Below the pieces are notes generated by a model that saw only the letters and a program-made list of their open reading frames with translations, ran no database searches and had not been told where the DNA came from. DNA of 64,000 bases. Source: Prorocentrum cordatum (taxonomy: Eukaryota > Sar > Dinophyceae > Prorocentrales > Prorocentraceae). The stretch covers positions 1-64,000 of the forward strand of contig CAUYUJ010020673.1 in assembly GCA_963575745.1 (NCBI GenBank), written 5' to 3'. Below are positions 1 to 10,873 of the stretch, piece by piece. The translations under genes and the position numbers were made by a program. Position 1 is the stretch's first letter; the number at the start of each line of letters is the position of its first letter.

Positions 1-700
1 CCTAGGCCAGGTGGAGGTGAAGGAACACCTTAAGGAAGAACGAGGAGGAGGAGGTTGAAACAATGGGAGGAGGAGGGCGACCTCGACTGCATCTTCGCCG
101 ATTTGCATTAGGGCGTCCACTCGAGAGGTCGGAATTCAGGTGGCATCTGAGGAGGAGGAGGAAGAAGGAGGAGGAGGAGGAAAGAAGAGAAAGATCCGGA
201 AGACCCTGTGGAGAAGGAGAACAAACGCGATGCCTCGCCGGCGGAGCTGCTCGCGCCGCCCGACATGTCGGGCGGCGGCCCGGGCAGCTCGAGCGCGCGC
301 AGCCGCTTCGCGGGGCGAGCTCGGGCCGCGAGGCTGCGCGCGCGCAAATGCGCGCGCGTCTTCCCCCCGCGAGGCGGAGGAGGAGGAGGAGGAGGTAGGA
401 GGAGGTAGGGGGAGGAGGAGGAGGAGGAGGAGGAGGAGGAGGAGGAGGAGAAGGAGGAGGAGGAGGAGGAGGAGGAGGCTCGAGGAGGAGGATCGGCCTC
501 CGAGCCTGGAGCTGAGCCTTCTGAGCGAGCATTTTCTATCGGGCTGTTTTTTGGGCCTTTCCCACCCCTAGGGGAACAAGAAACACGAGGGCTTGCATCC
601 GCCACCGCGCCGTGCGCGGCACAGAGTGAGCGCGTTGAAAGAAGAAGAAGAAGAAGAATAGCGGGAGCCAGGAGGAAGATACAGGAGAGGACGAGGTGAC
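1..700. repeat. GGA/GAA-rich low-complexity region
   Basis: This stretch is mostly GGA, GAGGA and GAAGAA triplet runs (150-185, 365-480 and 635-660). Between them lies a very GC-rich piece with an alternating CG palindrome around 335-358. Reading frames on both strands encode only poly-Glu, poly-Arg, poly-Pro or poly-Ser, which triplet repeats give automatically. I see no gene here. Confidence 0.85.
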
Positions 701-869
701 AATGTTTTGAATGATAGTGGAAACGTCAGCGATCAAACCAGACAGCGGCATGACCAGCTGCATAAAATGTGCGTGCATAGCAAACAACCATGGCACTGAT
801 AGTTCTGAGCGAAAAACCAAGACATTCCAGAAAACCCACGACAACTCAGCCGTCATGGTTTTACCATGG

Positions 870-2960
870 CGGATGGATGCGCGGGTCCACGCGCGCGGGC
901 GAGATCCTCATAGAGGGAGTCTCGAAGAGGGCTGGGGATGTCGCGGCCAGGGCTGACTGCGATTTTCTTCAGGGCCACCCAGACAGCAAGGCGGATCAGG
1001 TCAAGGAGGTTGCGAGGGGAGGAGATGCAGCGTTGGAGGAGTCCGGGTCGCTTGAGAAGGCGACCATCGCGTTGCGGGGGGTCTGGCGGGAGAGGCATGG
1101 TTATCAGCTGAAGGGCATCTTGGACAAGAACCTAGAGCCGCTGGTGGAGGGCGCGCTCTTGGAGCACGCCCGGAAGGTGGCCGAGGAGGGGCGGGGGCGA
1201 GGTTTAGAGGCGCGCCGACGCGCCTAAAGGCGCTACCGCACCCGAGCGCGAAGGATCACCTCGACGAGGTCACGCATGCTCTGTGGAAGGACGAGGGCCG
1301 AGTACTGCTGTGCACCAACGTCCACGAGCACTTACTCAGTAAGGTAGTGAGTGCGCCCATGGCGAGGGTGCCCATGCAGAACCCGGACCGCACCATGAGC
1401 GGCAAGGGCCGCATCATTCGGGACGGCACGGCGCCGAACCAGAGCTGCCCTAAGGAGGACCACCCCCCCGCGGACCAGCCGAGGCATGAGGGCCTTGCGC
1501 GCGTCATCCTTTGGTGGAAGGCCAGGATGCCGGGGGTCGACATCGTCTTGGCCAAGAAGGGCGTCAAGGACGCCTCCTGGTGTGTGGTGATGTTCGAGGT
1601 GGACGCGTGCATCTTCAGGGCGGAGCTGGAAGGGGGAAAATGGGGCGTGGCAGCGCTGATCACGGCGGTGCACATTGTCCTGGCGTTCGGTTGGGCGGGC
1701 AGCCCAGGCGAATGGATGATCTGGGCGTGGGCGGCGAAATGCTACCACGCGGCCTACCGCCCCGCTGACGCGAGGTGGGGCGACGACGTCCCGTTCCACA
1801 GCTCCTTCCCCATGGATGACCAGGTGCTCGCTGAGCCTGACATCGGTGCTCGGGCGGCTCAGAGCGGCGACGCAGCGCTAGAGGGGATCAGGGCACGTCT
1901 GGGCGAGGAGGCGATCAACGAGGAAAAGGATCTGGAGGAGGGAGGCTGGGGGACCTTCAAGATCTGCTGGGGCCTCCTGCATCGGACCCGCGAAGGGCGC
2001 AATCGAGATGCCGGAGCCTAAGATCGAGAAGGCAGCCTACCTCTTGGCAGACCCCACCCTGGATTACGGCCAACGGAATATTCCCTGGAACTTCCTGGAG
2101 GTCTACAGGGGCAACCAGCAGTACTGGCGCCTCGTCGCGCCTGCACTGCGCTGCCTCGCGAGCGCGACCGACGCCCTGACCCGGGGTCGCCCGAGGAGGC
2201 TGGCCGGGCCCAAGGGGGGCGACCAGCAGGTTCGCCTGGCGCGGGGGGATTTTTGGCAAGCAAGGGAGGTGGCGCGGGTTCTTGCGTCGGACCGTGCCAA
2301 GTGGAGCTCTCGCTTCGCGGGGGCGTTGCCGGGCATCCTCTCCATCGGCGAGAAATTGGCGCCTCCGGGTTGGCAGTGCCGCGTGATCTGGGCAACGGGC
2401 GCTGCCGCCCCCCAGCGGATCGCCGCGGTCGATTGGGCGAACTCCAAGTGTGCCTTCCGCGCGGCGCCCGAGTTCGATCATGCAGGCGCTGCGGGAGGCG
2501 GTGGGCGTAGAAGAATACGAGGAGGCCATCATCGCCATCGCCGAGTTCAGAAACCTCGCGACGTTCGCGGCCAAGGCCGGCGCGGAGGGCTTGTGGGGGA
2601 AGGGCGTGGTGATGCACGGCGGGGGCAACTACAACGTCCACCGTTGGCTGCAGAACCGCAGGGCCAAGAATCGCTACGCCAGCTCCCTGATCATGGTGGT
2701 CACGTGCCTCGAAGCAGAATGCGGCTACGAGGTGGCAAGCGCCTACTTCCGGGCGCGCCGCAACGCCGCGGCGGACGCGTTCTCCAGAGTCGAGGATGAG
2801 GAGGCGAAGGAGCTTGCGGAATCCAGGGGCCTGGAAGTCGCCAGCCTGCGGGACATTTGGGCGGGGCACCTTGAACGCGTCTGGCTGCGCCGGGCGCTCG
2901 TTTGGGAAGGACAGAGCGACGCGGGCGCCAGGGTTGCCAAGCAGCTTGCGGCAGCCCGGC
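870..2960 (+). pseudogene. Reverse transcriptase - RNase H, frameshifted
   Basis: Three overlapping frames join into one RT-RNase H polyprotein: about 870-1225, 1224-2021 and 2008-2960 (itself shifted near 2450). Palm landmarks are RIIRDG near 1409, WAGSPGEWMIWAWAAK near 1700, and the catalytic MDD at 1812-1820 (YxDD position, Met-Asp-Asp). The stretch YRGNQQYWRLVAPALRCLA near 2105 and the RNase H-type piece GGGNYNVHRWLQNRRAKNR near 2618, ending in AADAFSRV near 2770, follow in family order. The normally acidic residue before NYNV is Gly, so an RNase H active-site Asp seems lost. Assignment comes from motif order and my memory of related dinoflagellate proteins; no alignment was run. Confidence 0.8.
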
Positions 2961-2979
2961 GTGAGCCACACCGCCCCAG

Positions 2980-3920
2980 GACTCTGCAGTTGACGCCTGG
3001 CCGGGCTGTGACCCTCGTTGGGCGGCGAGGATGTAGCTACAGGTGCCCTGTGCAAGGCGGGGGCCCGACGGGGTGTAGTCGTCTGGATGCTGGCGGCTCC
3101 GGGGGGCCCAGGCGCCGGGCGCCTCGCCTGGCCCCCAGGCGTTGCCGCTTGGGCTGCGGGAGGCCCGGGCGGGGCGGATGTCGTGACCTCGTGACCGCCA
3201 GCCTGACCAACGACGGGGGTGAGGAGGCTCGGCGCTGGTCGGAGTTCGTCATCCAGGCAGGAGCGGAGGTCGCGGTTGCGGATGCGCCAGGCCCAGCGGA
3301 GTTGGGACCAGCAATGCATCGGCTCAAGGGAGCAGGTTACAGCTGGGAGGAGGTAGAGGTATGCTGCGCCCGGCTGGGCGATCCTGTCGCGAGGCAGCGG
3401 CGCGTAGTTGTGGCACTCAGAGGAGGAGGTGAGGCTGTGAGCATAAGTCAGGAGTGCGTCGAGCCCATGAGCATCCGCTCGTGCGTGGGCAGGCCGAGCC
3501 CGAGCGTCGTCAGGCTGAGCAGCGACGACGGCGAGCTGATCCTCGACCCGCGCATTCCCAAGCGAGGAGGCCCGGAGGGGGCCCGGCCTTGCGGCCACTG
3601 GCATCCAAAGGGAGGAGGAGCAAAGGAGCTGGCGTTCACCGTGGACGGGCCGTCGCCGAGCACCAGGAGTGCAGCAGTGGCGGCCAGGCCAGGGAAGCGC
3701 ATCCTTGTCCATGATGCGCGGGATCCTCTTCCGGGGTATGGCAGTTGTGCGGTGAGGAGGTCTGGGAGCTCACAGGAGGGGCCCCAGCGATCTTTCGCAG
3801 AGCGGTTGAGGAGGGGACCCCGCAGGACTCCCTCGCGGCATGGGGCGTCCGCGCGGCCGCCCCGCAATTTGCAGATGCCATGGTCGAGGGGGCGCCGGCC
3901 CAGCTGGGCCAATTGAGGCA
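2980..3920 (+). pseudogene. Cytosine-5 MTase-like domain inside the retroelement
   Basis: Downstream of RNase H the frame gives a degraded Rossmann-like region and then GYSWEEVEVCCARLGDPVAR followed by QRRVVVAL (about 3338-3412). The QxRxR spacing matches C5-MTase motif VIII, which contacts the target cytosine. The next part runs through DPRIPKRGG and a frameshift near 3740 into APQFADAMVEGA (about 3859), where motif X normally forms the cofactor pocket. I cannot find a clean motif I (FxGxG) or motif IV (PCQ) here; both may be lost in the Gly/Arg-rich stretch at 3000-3180. The domain would methylate DNA if intact, but this copy is unlikely to be active. A different Rossmann MTase is the main alternative. 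Confidence 0.55.
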
Positions 3921-4439
3921 GTGGCGAGATCCTGCCAAGGCGGGGTTTTGCTCGTTGGCCAGAGAGGATGCGTCGCGGGGGCGGCTGCAAGCGCGGCTGC
4001 GAGCGCGCAGGGAGCGCCCGCGCGACCCGAAGGGGAGGGTTGCGGCGATCAAGGGGGCGGACCCCCCAGGCAAGTGCGGCGTGATCCCTGACGACGACGA
4101 GTGGCCAGAGGCGAGCGCAGAGCCTGCTGGGGGACCCGTGCCTGGACTTGATCCTGTTGCGAGTGGGGAGGGGCCCCGATGGAGGTCCGCCGCGCTGGAA
4201 TGGGCGCGGGAGGAGCTGCGCTGACTTGGGCCACGGCTGGGGCTGGCACTGCTGCAGGACATGCAGGGGCGCCGACGGGGCCAGCCACGGGCCGGGGTGC
4301 GAAGCGAGGCATGGGGGGCTCAGGGGGCGCCAGTACGAGGCAGGCTATCGCCCGCCCGCTGGGGCGGTGTCGGGCAATGGGGGCTGCCAAGGGGGTTCGG
4401 CCGCTGACGGAAGGTCAGCGGCTCCAGGGCCAGGCAGTG

Positions 4440-5560
4440 GCATAGGAGGAGGTGGTGAGGAGCGCGTGGTGCCATTCCCAGGGGGGGGCCCGGGCGCCTG
4501 GCATGCCTAGTGCGAATACTGCGGAGTGCAGGGTGAGGGGCGGGGTGCGGGCTGCCCGATGCGCAACCGCGCCTACCCCATCTCGATGGCCCAGGACCGC
4601 GCGAGGGCCAGGGGGGGACAGCTGCGGCGGCCAGTGCCGCCATCATTTCAGCCAGTGCGGGCGCCTCGCCTACCAGAGCGATGCCTAGCGACTTCCAAGG
4701 GGCGATCCGACCCCGCCCACCGTCGTGCAGCCCATCAGCTTGCCCAAAGCGCCGCCGTTCGCGGTGCCGTTCTACTGCGGCATGGAGGCGGACATGTCAA
4801 CGCGGCGGAGTGCAACGTGAGCAGCGCGTCGTACGTCTGCATCGGCCAGGACCGGGAATGGCGAGACTTCAGGGACACCCAGTGGCCGGAGGAGCTCAGC
4901 TACGAGGAGACAGAGGGCGAGGCCGGCTCTAGGCGGAGACGGATTAACCCCGAAGAGGCCGGCGCCTCCCACATGGAGGGCTGCGGGAGGAGGTTGCCGA
5001 AACTGTCGACCCCAATGTTCTATTGCTGCAGGACGTGCTGGTACACTCTGGGGCGCAGTCACGGGCCGGTGTGCCACGCTCGGCGCGCGCAGAGTGGCAC
5101 AAGAGCGGAGCCAGCGGGGCGGACAGGCGGGCAGGTGCAATTGACGACGACGAGCGCTGGGGCAAGTGGACGGAGGTCCCGGGCGCGCCCACCCCGGGAG
5201 CGGCCAGCTCGTCGAGCGCGGCGGCGGCGGGGCCCAAGGTGGCGCAGGCCGAGGCAAAGGAGCGGGCACAGGCCACGACGCTCGCCCCGTACCTTAACCT
5301 GGGGTGCCCCTACCTGGAGCACAGCGATCCGAGGCAGCTCTGGAAGCCGGGCTGCTGCGGCGACAAGTGCGGAGGACGGCGCAACGAACAGGACTGGGCA
5401 GAGGGCGGCGTCAACCACTACAAGCACTGCGAGAAGGCGCCCCACTGCCAGAATGAGGATCAGCTGCCGCGTGGGGGCGGCGGAAGCGGAGGCAGGAATC
5501 GGCGGAGGAAGAAGAAGCAGGCCCCGTCCGGTGACGTGGCCGCTGCGATTGAGGCCGCCG
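4440..5560 (+). pseudogene. Cys/His-rich (zinc-binding-like) region of the retroelement
   Basis: One frame reads AWHA, then an in-frame TAG (4508-4510), then CEYCGVQGEGRGAGC; a CxxC pair directly after the stop suggests the stop is a lesion. After a further frame change come MFYCCRTCWYTLG (about 5014) and GCPYLEHSDPRQLW with GCCGDKCGG (about 5305-5370), then HYKHCEKAPHC (about 5417). Several CxxC and HxxC pairs point to zinc binding, as in Gag-type nucleic-acid-binding domains, but I do not recognise a named family. It sits between the MTase-like and recombinase parts, unlike the usual Gag-first order. Confidence 0.45.
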
Positions 5561-5599
5561 TGGCTGCCGCCGCCATTGCTTCAGGGGGTAGCGGATCGT

Positions 5600-6350
5600 C
5601 GCCGGAGTGCCCACCTCCGTCGCCGAGCGAATTCAAGAGGAGGGAAAGAGAGGCAGAGGCTCGCGTCAAGGGCCCCCCCCCCCCTCCAGACGTCGAGGCG
5701 GCGCCGGGGGCCACTCGCAAGAACATGCCGGACGAGCGCGCCAGGCTGACGGCGAGGACGCCGCCGCCGACCGTCAAAGAGGAAGTGCACTCCCAGGGCG
5801 AGGGCGCGAAGGCATCAGCCGGTTTGGCGTCGGCCCGCGATGGTCGTGAGAAGGTGGCCAGGGGCGACGCGCGCGAGGCAGTAGGGGTATGTATAAGAGG
5901 CTTTCGGAGCGAGTTGAGGGTCGGCCTGCGTCGGAGCTGGAGGGGATCGACAAGGGCTACCAGCGAGCCCTGTCCGAGGCCGAGCGCGCCCTGAAGGAGG
6001 CCGAGGCCCTCGAGGCGCGGATCCGAGACGCACGCGGCAGGGAGGAGAACGCCGCGCGGGAACTGAGCGCCGCCGAGGAGCAGGAGAGGTCGATGTCATC
6101 GGAGGAGAGCAGGCGCCCCCCGAGCCCTAGGCGGAAGCTGCGGTCTGCACCGCCGAGGCCCACGCGGGGGGCCGACTTCCGGAAGGCCAGGGAGCCGCTG
6201 CCGATGCCCATGCCCCGGGAGAGGACGTCTTTCCGCAGCCCGCTCAGGAGGGGCGTCGCCCTCAGGGACGCGGGGGGGGGGGGGCAGTTGCAACGGCGGC
6301 GAGCTCAGCCGGGCCAGGGTTCCCAGGGGGCACCCAGGATGCCAGTCTAG
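5600..6350 (+). pseudogene. Charged coiled-coil linker of the retroelement
   Basis: Reading from 5889 gives a highly charged Ala/Glu/Arg stretch (for example RALSEAERALKEAEALEAR and RELSAAEEQERS) expected to form a coiled coil. A Ser/Pro/Arg-rich tail follows and ends at a TAG near 6350. A matching charged helix, MAELRAQAIEIKRREDKAAE, restarts at 6371 in another frame, so the two pieces were probably continuous. No enzyme motif is visible. Confidence 0.4.
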
Positions 6351-6370
6351 CAGTCAGTAATGAGGCCAGG

Positions 6371-8027
6371 ATGGCGGAGCTGCGGGCGCAGGCCATCGAG
6401 ATCAAGCGCAGAGAGGATAAGGCAGCTGAGGAGGCTCGGAAGGAGGCGGCTCAGCGTAGGCGGGCCCAGGGCGAGGAGGGCTCACGCGCAGCCCATGGGT
6501 CGGCCCCGAGCGAGGACATCGGGATCGACCCGCGCGCGGCGGCACGGTACCTGGCGGACGTGAGGGGCACTGGCGGCGCTGGGCCTAGTCAGGCGGGGGT
6601 GCGTGCGCATCTTGAGACCGTGGCGAGGGGGTCAGGCCCGCGCTCCGACTACGAGGCGGGTCGCAGGCGCCGGGGTGGAGGAGGAGGCGACCGCAGGGGC
6701 GGAGGTCTCGAGCAGGCAGAGGCAGCGGAGGAGCTGGAGGCACTCGTGCGGGCGTGGGGCCACCCAGACCAGAGGGGTGGGTGGCTCGACTGGGCTTTGG
6801 CAGCGTTGGGCGCCGATGAGGATCAAGGTCGCAAGGCGGGCGCGTCCACGAGGAAGGGCAAGAAGAGCAGCAGCGCGGGTCGCGCCCCCCACGAGAACAA
6901 GCCGCCCAACCTGCTGGACCCGGAGGCTGCGAGGTCCAGCGCTCGCCCAGGCGACCTCGCCATGACGGGCCTCAAGACGCGAGAGGACTGGGAGAGGGCC
7001 AAATTGAAGCTCATCCTCGACAAGCTGGCCAGCTCCACCATCAAGTCGCACAGCTTGGGCTGGAGGTGGTGGACCCTCTTCTGCCGGGCCAGGGGCGCCA
7101 ACCCGCTGCGGGAGGTCACGGCCGCGAACAGGAGGGGCGAGGAGGAGCTGCTGCTGGAGATTGTCATTCATCTGGCACGCAGGGGCTGCAGAAAGGCAGG
7201 GACCATCAAGCAGTACCTGAGCTCGGTCCGGGCTCGGCATATTGCTCTCGGCATGGGCGACCTCGCCGAGGGAACGAACAGACTCTGGATGGCGATTGAC
7301 GGGCTCCGGAGGCGCGACGGCGACGCCGAGCGCAAGAGGTCTGTCACGCCCCGCGTGATGAGGTGGATCAGGCGGAAGCTGCAGCCAGAGAGGACCAGGG
7401 AGGGCGCGGCCCTATGGGCCGCGGTGGCCACAGGCTACTTCTTCCTGCTGAGGGCTAGCGAGTACGTCTCCGGCGACCAGAACGGCTACACTGGCGACAA
7501 GGGTCTCCGATGCGCGGATGTGACCCCCAAGACGGGGGGGGGCCCGCGCAGGATTGAAGGAAGCGAACGAGGTTGTGATCAAGATCCGGGCCAGCAAGGC
7601 GGATCAGTACAATCGAGGAGAGTGGCGCAACCACTTCCGCTCGAGATCCCACCGGGCGCTGAGAAGGACGAGCGCATCTGCGTGGTGGAGGCGCTGGAGA
7701 TCTACGAGGAAAAGGCGCGTGAGCGCCTCTCGGGGGCGCGCGCGCATGATCCGCTCTTCGCCTGCGACGACGCGCGTCTGGTCACGAAGACGGACGTCCA
7801 GCGCGTGGTGGCGCAGTCGGCTGTAGCGGAGGGCATGGGTCCGAACGACGTAGGCTCGCGCAGCCTGAGGATCGGAGGAGCGCCAGCTCTGCATGCGGCA
7901 TTCAAGGACACGGCGCTCGTGCGGCGCTGGGGCGAGCGACGTTGTTCAGGGATGCCTTTGGGAGGCGCGCGGCATGGCGGAAAGAGTGGCTAGCAGCATG
8001 GCGGCCGCGGACATTATAGTGGTCTGA
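6371..8027 (+). pseudogene. Tyrosine recombinase of retroelement 1, nucleophile lost
   Basis: After a charged N-terminus, a recombinase core starts near 6980 (STIKSHSLGWRWWTLFCRAR, an arm-binding/SAM-like helix; IKQYLSSVRARHIALGMGD). The first catalytic Arg lies in YFFLLRASEYV (about 7435). The second Arg box is RSLRIGGAPALHAAF (about 7860), with Arg at the place where His is usual. A frame change after the G run near 7540 is compensated near 7640: ANEVVIKIRASKADQYNRG is read in the other frame. Another shift near 7931 leads into ASDVVQGCLWEARGMAERV, ending at TGA 8025-8027. There the expected nucleophile Tyr is Cys (TGC, 7953-7955). The enzyme would have cut and rejoined DNA to integrate the element; this copy cannot. 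Confidence 0.8.
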
Positions 8028-8439
8028 GGGCCGGACAGCCGCAGTAGCCTGAGGCTCGTGGCGCGTGGGCAGCTGCGGTCGCAGGCCGCGAGCTGGAAGC
8101 GCAGGGGGGCGTCGAGGCCAGCAAGGCTGCGAAGGGGGCCCAGGGATGGGCTGCGAGAGGAGGAGGAGGCACAGAGGTGGGTCTGCGGGCAAGGCGGGAC
8201 GGACTCCGCTTGAGGCCTTGAGAGGGGCGGCGGGGGAAGGGCGAGGAGGGGCGAGTACCTCCGGAGACCCTGGCGACAACCTACACCGAGCGAGTCAGAT
8301 CCCGACCGCCCCATGGCGCAGCGCCGGCCGGGCTGTAGGAGTGCTGGGCCAGAGCGGGGCCAGGTCCCCCCGCCAGCACGAGCGGGGGCCTCGAGGTGGG
8401 GCCCGCGGCTCGAGGCGCAGCGCGCGCTAGAGAACGGGA
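8028..8439. other. No recognisable gene
   Basis: GC-rich flank between the recombinase stop and the 510-bp tandem repeat. It may include the 3' terminal region of retroelement 1, but I found no sequence repeated at its 5' side. Confidence 0.5.
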
Positions 8440-8900
8440 GGGGGGGGGGGCGGCCGCCGCGCCGAGGACGGCGCGACACGGCCAGAGCTCGCGCCTTGTG
8501 AGCAAGGCGCCTGGGCCCGCGCAGGAAAAAGGATCGTTTACTGCGCATCTTCGCCAGGAGATATGAAGAAGAGAGAGGCAGCCTGGGCGGCCCAGGCCTC
8601 GCGAGGCCCACGATCCGCGATCCGCCTGAGGTCGAGGGGTGGAGCTATCGATGGGAAACATGAACGTTCGATAGAACATTGGGTTTCCCAGCCTGGCGTA
8701 GCCCCCCCCCCCCCCTGCCCTGCCTCTGCTTGCCTCTTCCCCCGCAACCCTTTTCGCTCCAGGCTCCCAGGGGGCCGCGCCGCTTCTTTTGGAGGTCCCG
8801 CCCACCCACGCCATGATAAAGCGGTGGGTGGGGCCTCCCGCCGAATTTACTCGGCGCGCGCTTGTCGCTTTGCGGTCGGCGCACGCAGCGGCCCCGCCTG

Positions 8901-8972
8901 CCCCCCCCCCCCCCCCCCCCCCCCTCCTGGCACTGCAGTGTTCCAGGCGGGGGGGGGGGGGGGGGGGGGGGG
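8901..8972. repeat. C-run/G-run hairpin around CACTGCAGTG (copy 1)
   Basis: A run of about 24 C faces a run of about 24 G across a short palindrome centred on CACTGCAGTG (8931-8940), with CCTGG and CCAGG just outside it. As drawn the whole 72 bases can fold into one hairpin, and the G run is also a strong quadruplex candidate. Confidence 0.85.
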
Positions 8973-9414
8973 CGCTGCGCCGAGGACGGCGCGACGCGGC
9001 CAGAGCTCGCGCCTTGCGAGCAAGGCGCCTGGGTCCGCGCAGGAAAAAGGATCGTCTGCTGCGCATCTTCGTCAGGAGATATGAGGAAGAGAGAGGCGGC
9101 CTGAGCGGCCCAGGCCTCGCGAGGCCCACGATCCGCGATCCGCCTGAGGTCGAGGGGTGAAGCTATCGATGGGAAACATAAACCTTCGTTAGAACATCGG
9201 GTTTCCCAGCCTGGCGTAGCCCCCCCCCTGCCCTGCCTCTGCTCGCCTCTTCCCCCGCAACCCTTTTCGCTCCAGGCCGCCAGGGGGCCGCGCCGCTTCT
9301 TTTGGAGGTCCCGCCCACCCACGCCATGATAAAGCGGTGGGTGGGGCCTCCCGAGTTTACTCGGCGCGCGCTTGCCGCTCTGCGGTCGGCGCGCGCAGCG
9401 GCCCTGCCCGGCCG

Positions 9415-9479
9415 CCCCCCCCCCCCCCCCCCTGGCACTGCAGTGTTCCAAGCGGGGGGGGCGGGGGGGGGGGGGGGGG
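9415..9479. repeat. C-run/G-run hairpin around CACTGCAGTG (copy 2)
   Basis: Same structure as the copy at 8901-8972, with shorter runs and one interrupting C in the G run. The palindromic centre CACTGCAGTG is unchanged while the runs vary in length. Confidence 0.85.
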
Positions 9480-9670
9480 CGCGCCGAGGACGGCGCGACG
9501 CGGCCAGAGCTCGCGTGAGCAAGGCGCCTGGGTCCGCGCAGGAAGAAGGATCGTCTGCTGCGCATCTTCGCCAGGAGATATGAGAAAGAGAGAGGCGGCC
9601 TGAGCGGCCCAGGCCTCGCGAGGCCCACGATCCGCGATCCGCCTGAGGTCGAGGGGTGGAGCTATCGATG

Positions 9671-9970
9671 AAACCACTTCATTTTGCCCTTTGCCGCCGC
9701 CGCCGAGTCGTTCGGCCCCTGCCTCCTTTTCCTGCAGGCACTGGGGTTCCCCTGGCTCCGGGGGCTATGGAAGCGTCTCGTCTCCTCGGGGGTTCGGGGG
9801 GGCCCGAACCCATGGGGGGGGGGGGGGGCACCTCGGGCTCACAAGTAACATCCTCGGGGTCGTCTTGGAGCTCTACTCGTGCTAGCGGGGGGGCCTACTT
9901 GACTCGGAGTGTCTCTTGAGGATCCTTATCGTGGACTACTCGGTGGCAGCGGGGCCCCTACTGGACTCGG
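9671..9970. other. No recognisable gene
   Basis: G-rich spacer with short frames only; nothing supported. Confidence 0.4.
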
Positions 9971-10873
9971 GTGGCCCCAGCTCCCTCATCGTCCGTAATC
10001 AGAGCCGAGGCTTCAGCAGGAACAGAGGACCCGGTGGGCCCCACAGTCTGCTATGTTGCGCTGTGCTATGCTATGCTATGCTATGGTCCCGAACACTCCC
10101 ACGCCATAGCGCTGCGGCTCAAACGTCTGGAGGCCAGACAGAGCTTTCTCAGTGCTTGGACGAAGATCTCGATCTCCAGGCACTTGGCCACATCCAACAT
10201 GCGCCCGGCCGACCTGCTGTCGGAGATGACGCAATGGGACAAGGACGGCTGCAACTTGACGGTGGAGATGCTCCGGGCCAGGCTCAGGCAGATCTATCAG
10301 GCCATGCCTGTCGGTGGTGCGCCTGTCCGGCACAAGAGGTACGCCGAGCTTGTCCGGGACGCGACGGCCATGGGGTGCATGCTCCGCGGCAAGGAGACCC
10401 GAGGCGACCTCCAGATCCGCATCACGGAGAAGTTCGAGGCCAACCAGGTCATGGTTAAGCCGACCGATCTCACGCCGTTCGGGAGGCACCGGGGCAAGAC
10501 GCTCCAAACCCTGATCGAGCAGGAACGCGAGTACGCCGGGTGGCTCGTCAGCCTGAACAGCTACCGCTACAAGCGCCTCGCGGACTGGATGATCACGCAG
10601 GGCATCAAGGCCGAGGACATGATGAACCAGTCGAAGCTCGAGCTCCCGTAGCCGAAGGTTAAGGCGGAGAGGGGCGAGAAGTCGGAGGACCCGTGGCTGC
10701 TGGTCAAGGAGCAGTCGCCGGAGCGCTCCTTGACGGAGGACACCAGCGAGATGGACGCGACCTCGAAGTCCAAGGAGGATGTGATCATCGACCTTTTGTG
10801 CGACGTGAAGATGGCAGCGAACGCCTTGACGACCAGGGTGCAGAAGGTCGAGGAGCAGAGCTGCACAGCCTGA
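9971..10873 (+). CDS. Hypothetical protein with ExoX C-terminal-like motif, in-frame TAG
   Basis: The first 40 or so codons fall in a GCTATG repeat (CYAMLCYG) and may be non-coding; MRPADLLSEMTQWDKDG at 10199 is a safer start. Near codon 170 is TPFGRHRGKTLQTLIEQ followed by a Tyr and Trp pair (EYAGWLV). This matches the small 'FGkhkGkt...Y..W' fold known at the C-terminus of ExoX-type exonucleases, often seen alone in dinoflagellate proteins. The frame meets TAG at 10649-10651 and then stays open and protein-like (acidic and Lys-rich, SPERSLTEDTSEMDATSKSK) to TGA at 10873, so the TAG looks like a CAG-to-TAG lesion or a readthrough site. No nuclease catalytic domain is visible. Its role is unknown. 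Confidence 0.5.

Larger units (their letters stand above)
850..8027 (+). mobile_element. Decayed DIRS-like (tyrosine recombinase) retroelement with MTase domain
   Basis: In order on the plus strand there are reverse transcriptase, RNase H, a cytosine-MTase-like domain, a Cys/His-rich region, a charged coiled coil and a tyrosine recombinase. RT plus tyrosine recombinase is the hallmark of DIRS-like retroelements, which integrate by recombination instead of a DDE integrase. Dinoflagellate retrotransposons are already known to have captured DNA methyltransferases. The frame changes many times (near 1225, 2020, 2450, 3740, 5000, 5880, 6350, 7545, 7640 and 7931), one TAG interrupts the frame at 4508 and the recombinase nucleophile is lost, so this copy is dead. 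I could not find its terminal repeats, so both ends are approximate and follow the coding region. Confidence 0.85.
8440..9670 (+). repeat. Tandem ~510-bp repeat, about 2.5 copies
   Basis: The sequence GTCGAGGGGTGGAGCTATCG and its flanks recur at 8631, 9149 and 9648 (periods 518 and 499). Each unit has a block GCCGAGGACGGCGCGAC... AAGGCGCCTGG, then GAGATATGA, AGGCCTCGCGAGGCCCACGA, a short block with a CCCACCCACG/GTGGGTGGG inverted repeat, and a long C run facing a G run. Length differences are mainly in the C/G runs. Reading frames across it are repeat artefacts. Confidence 0.95.
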
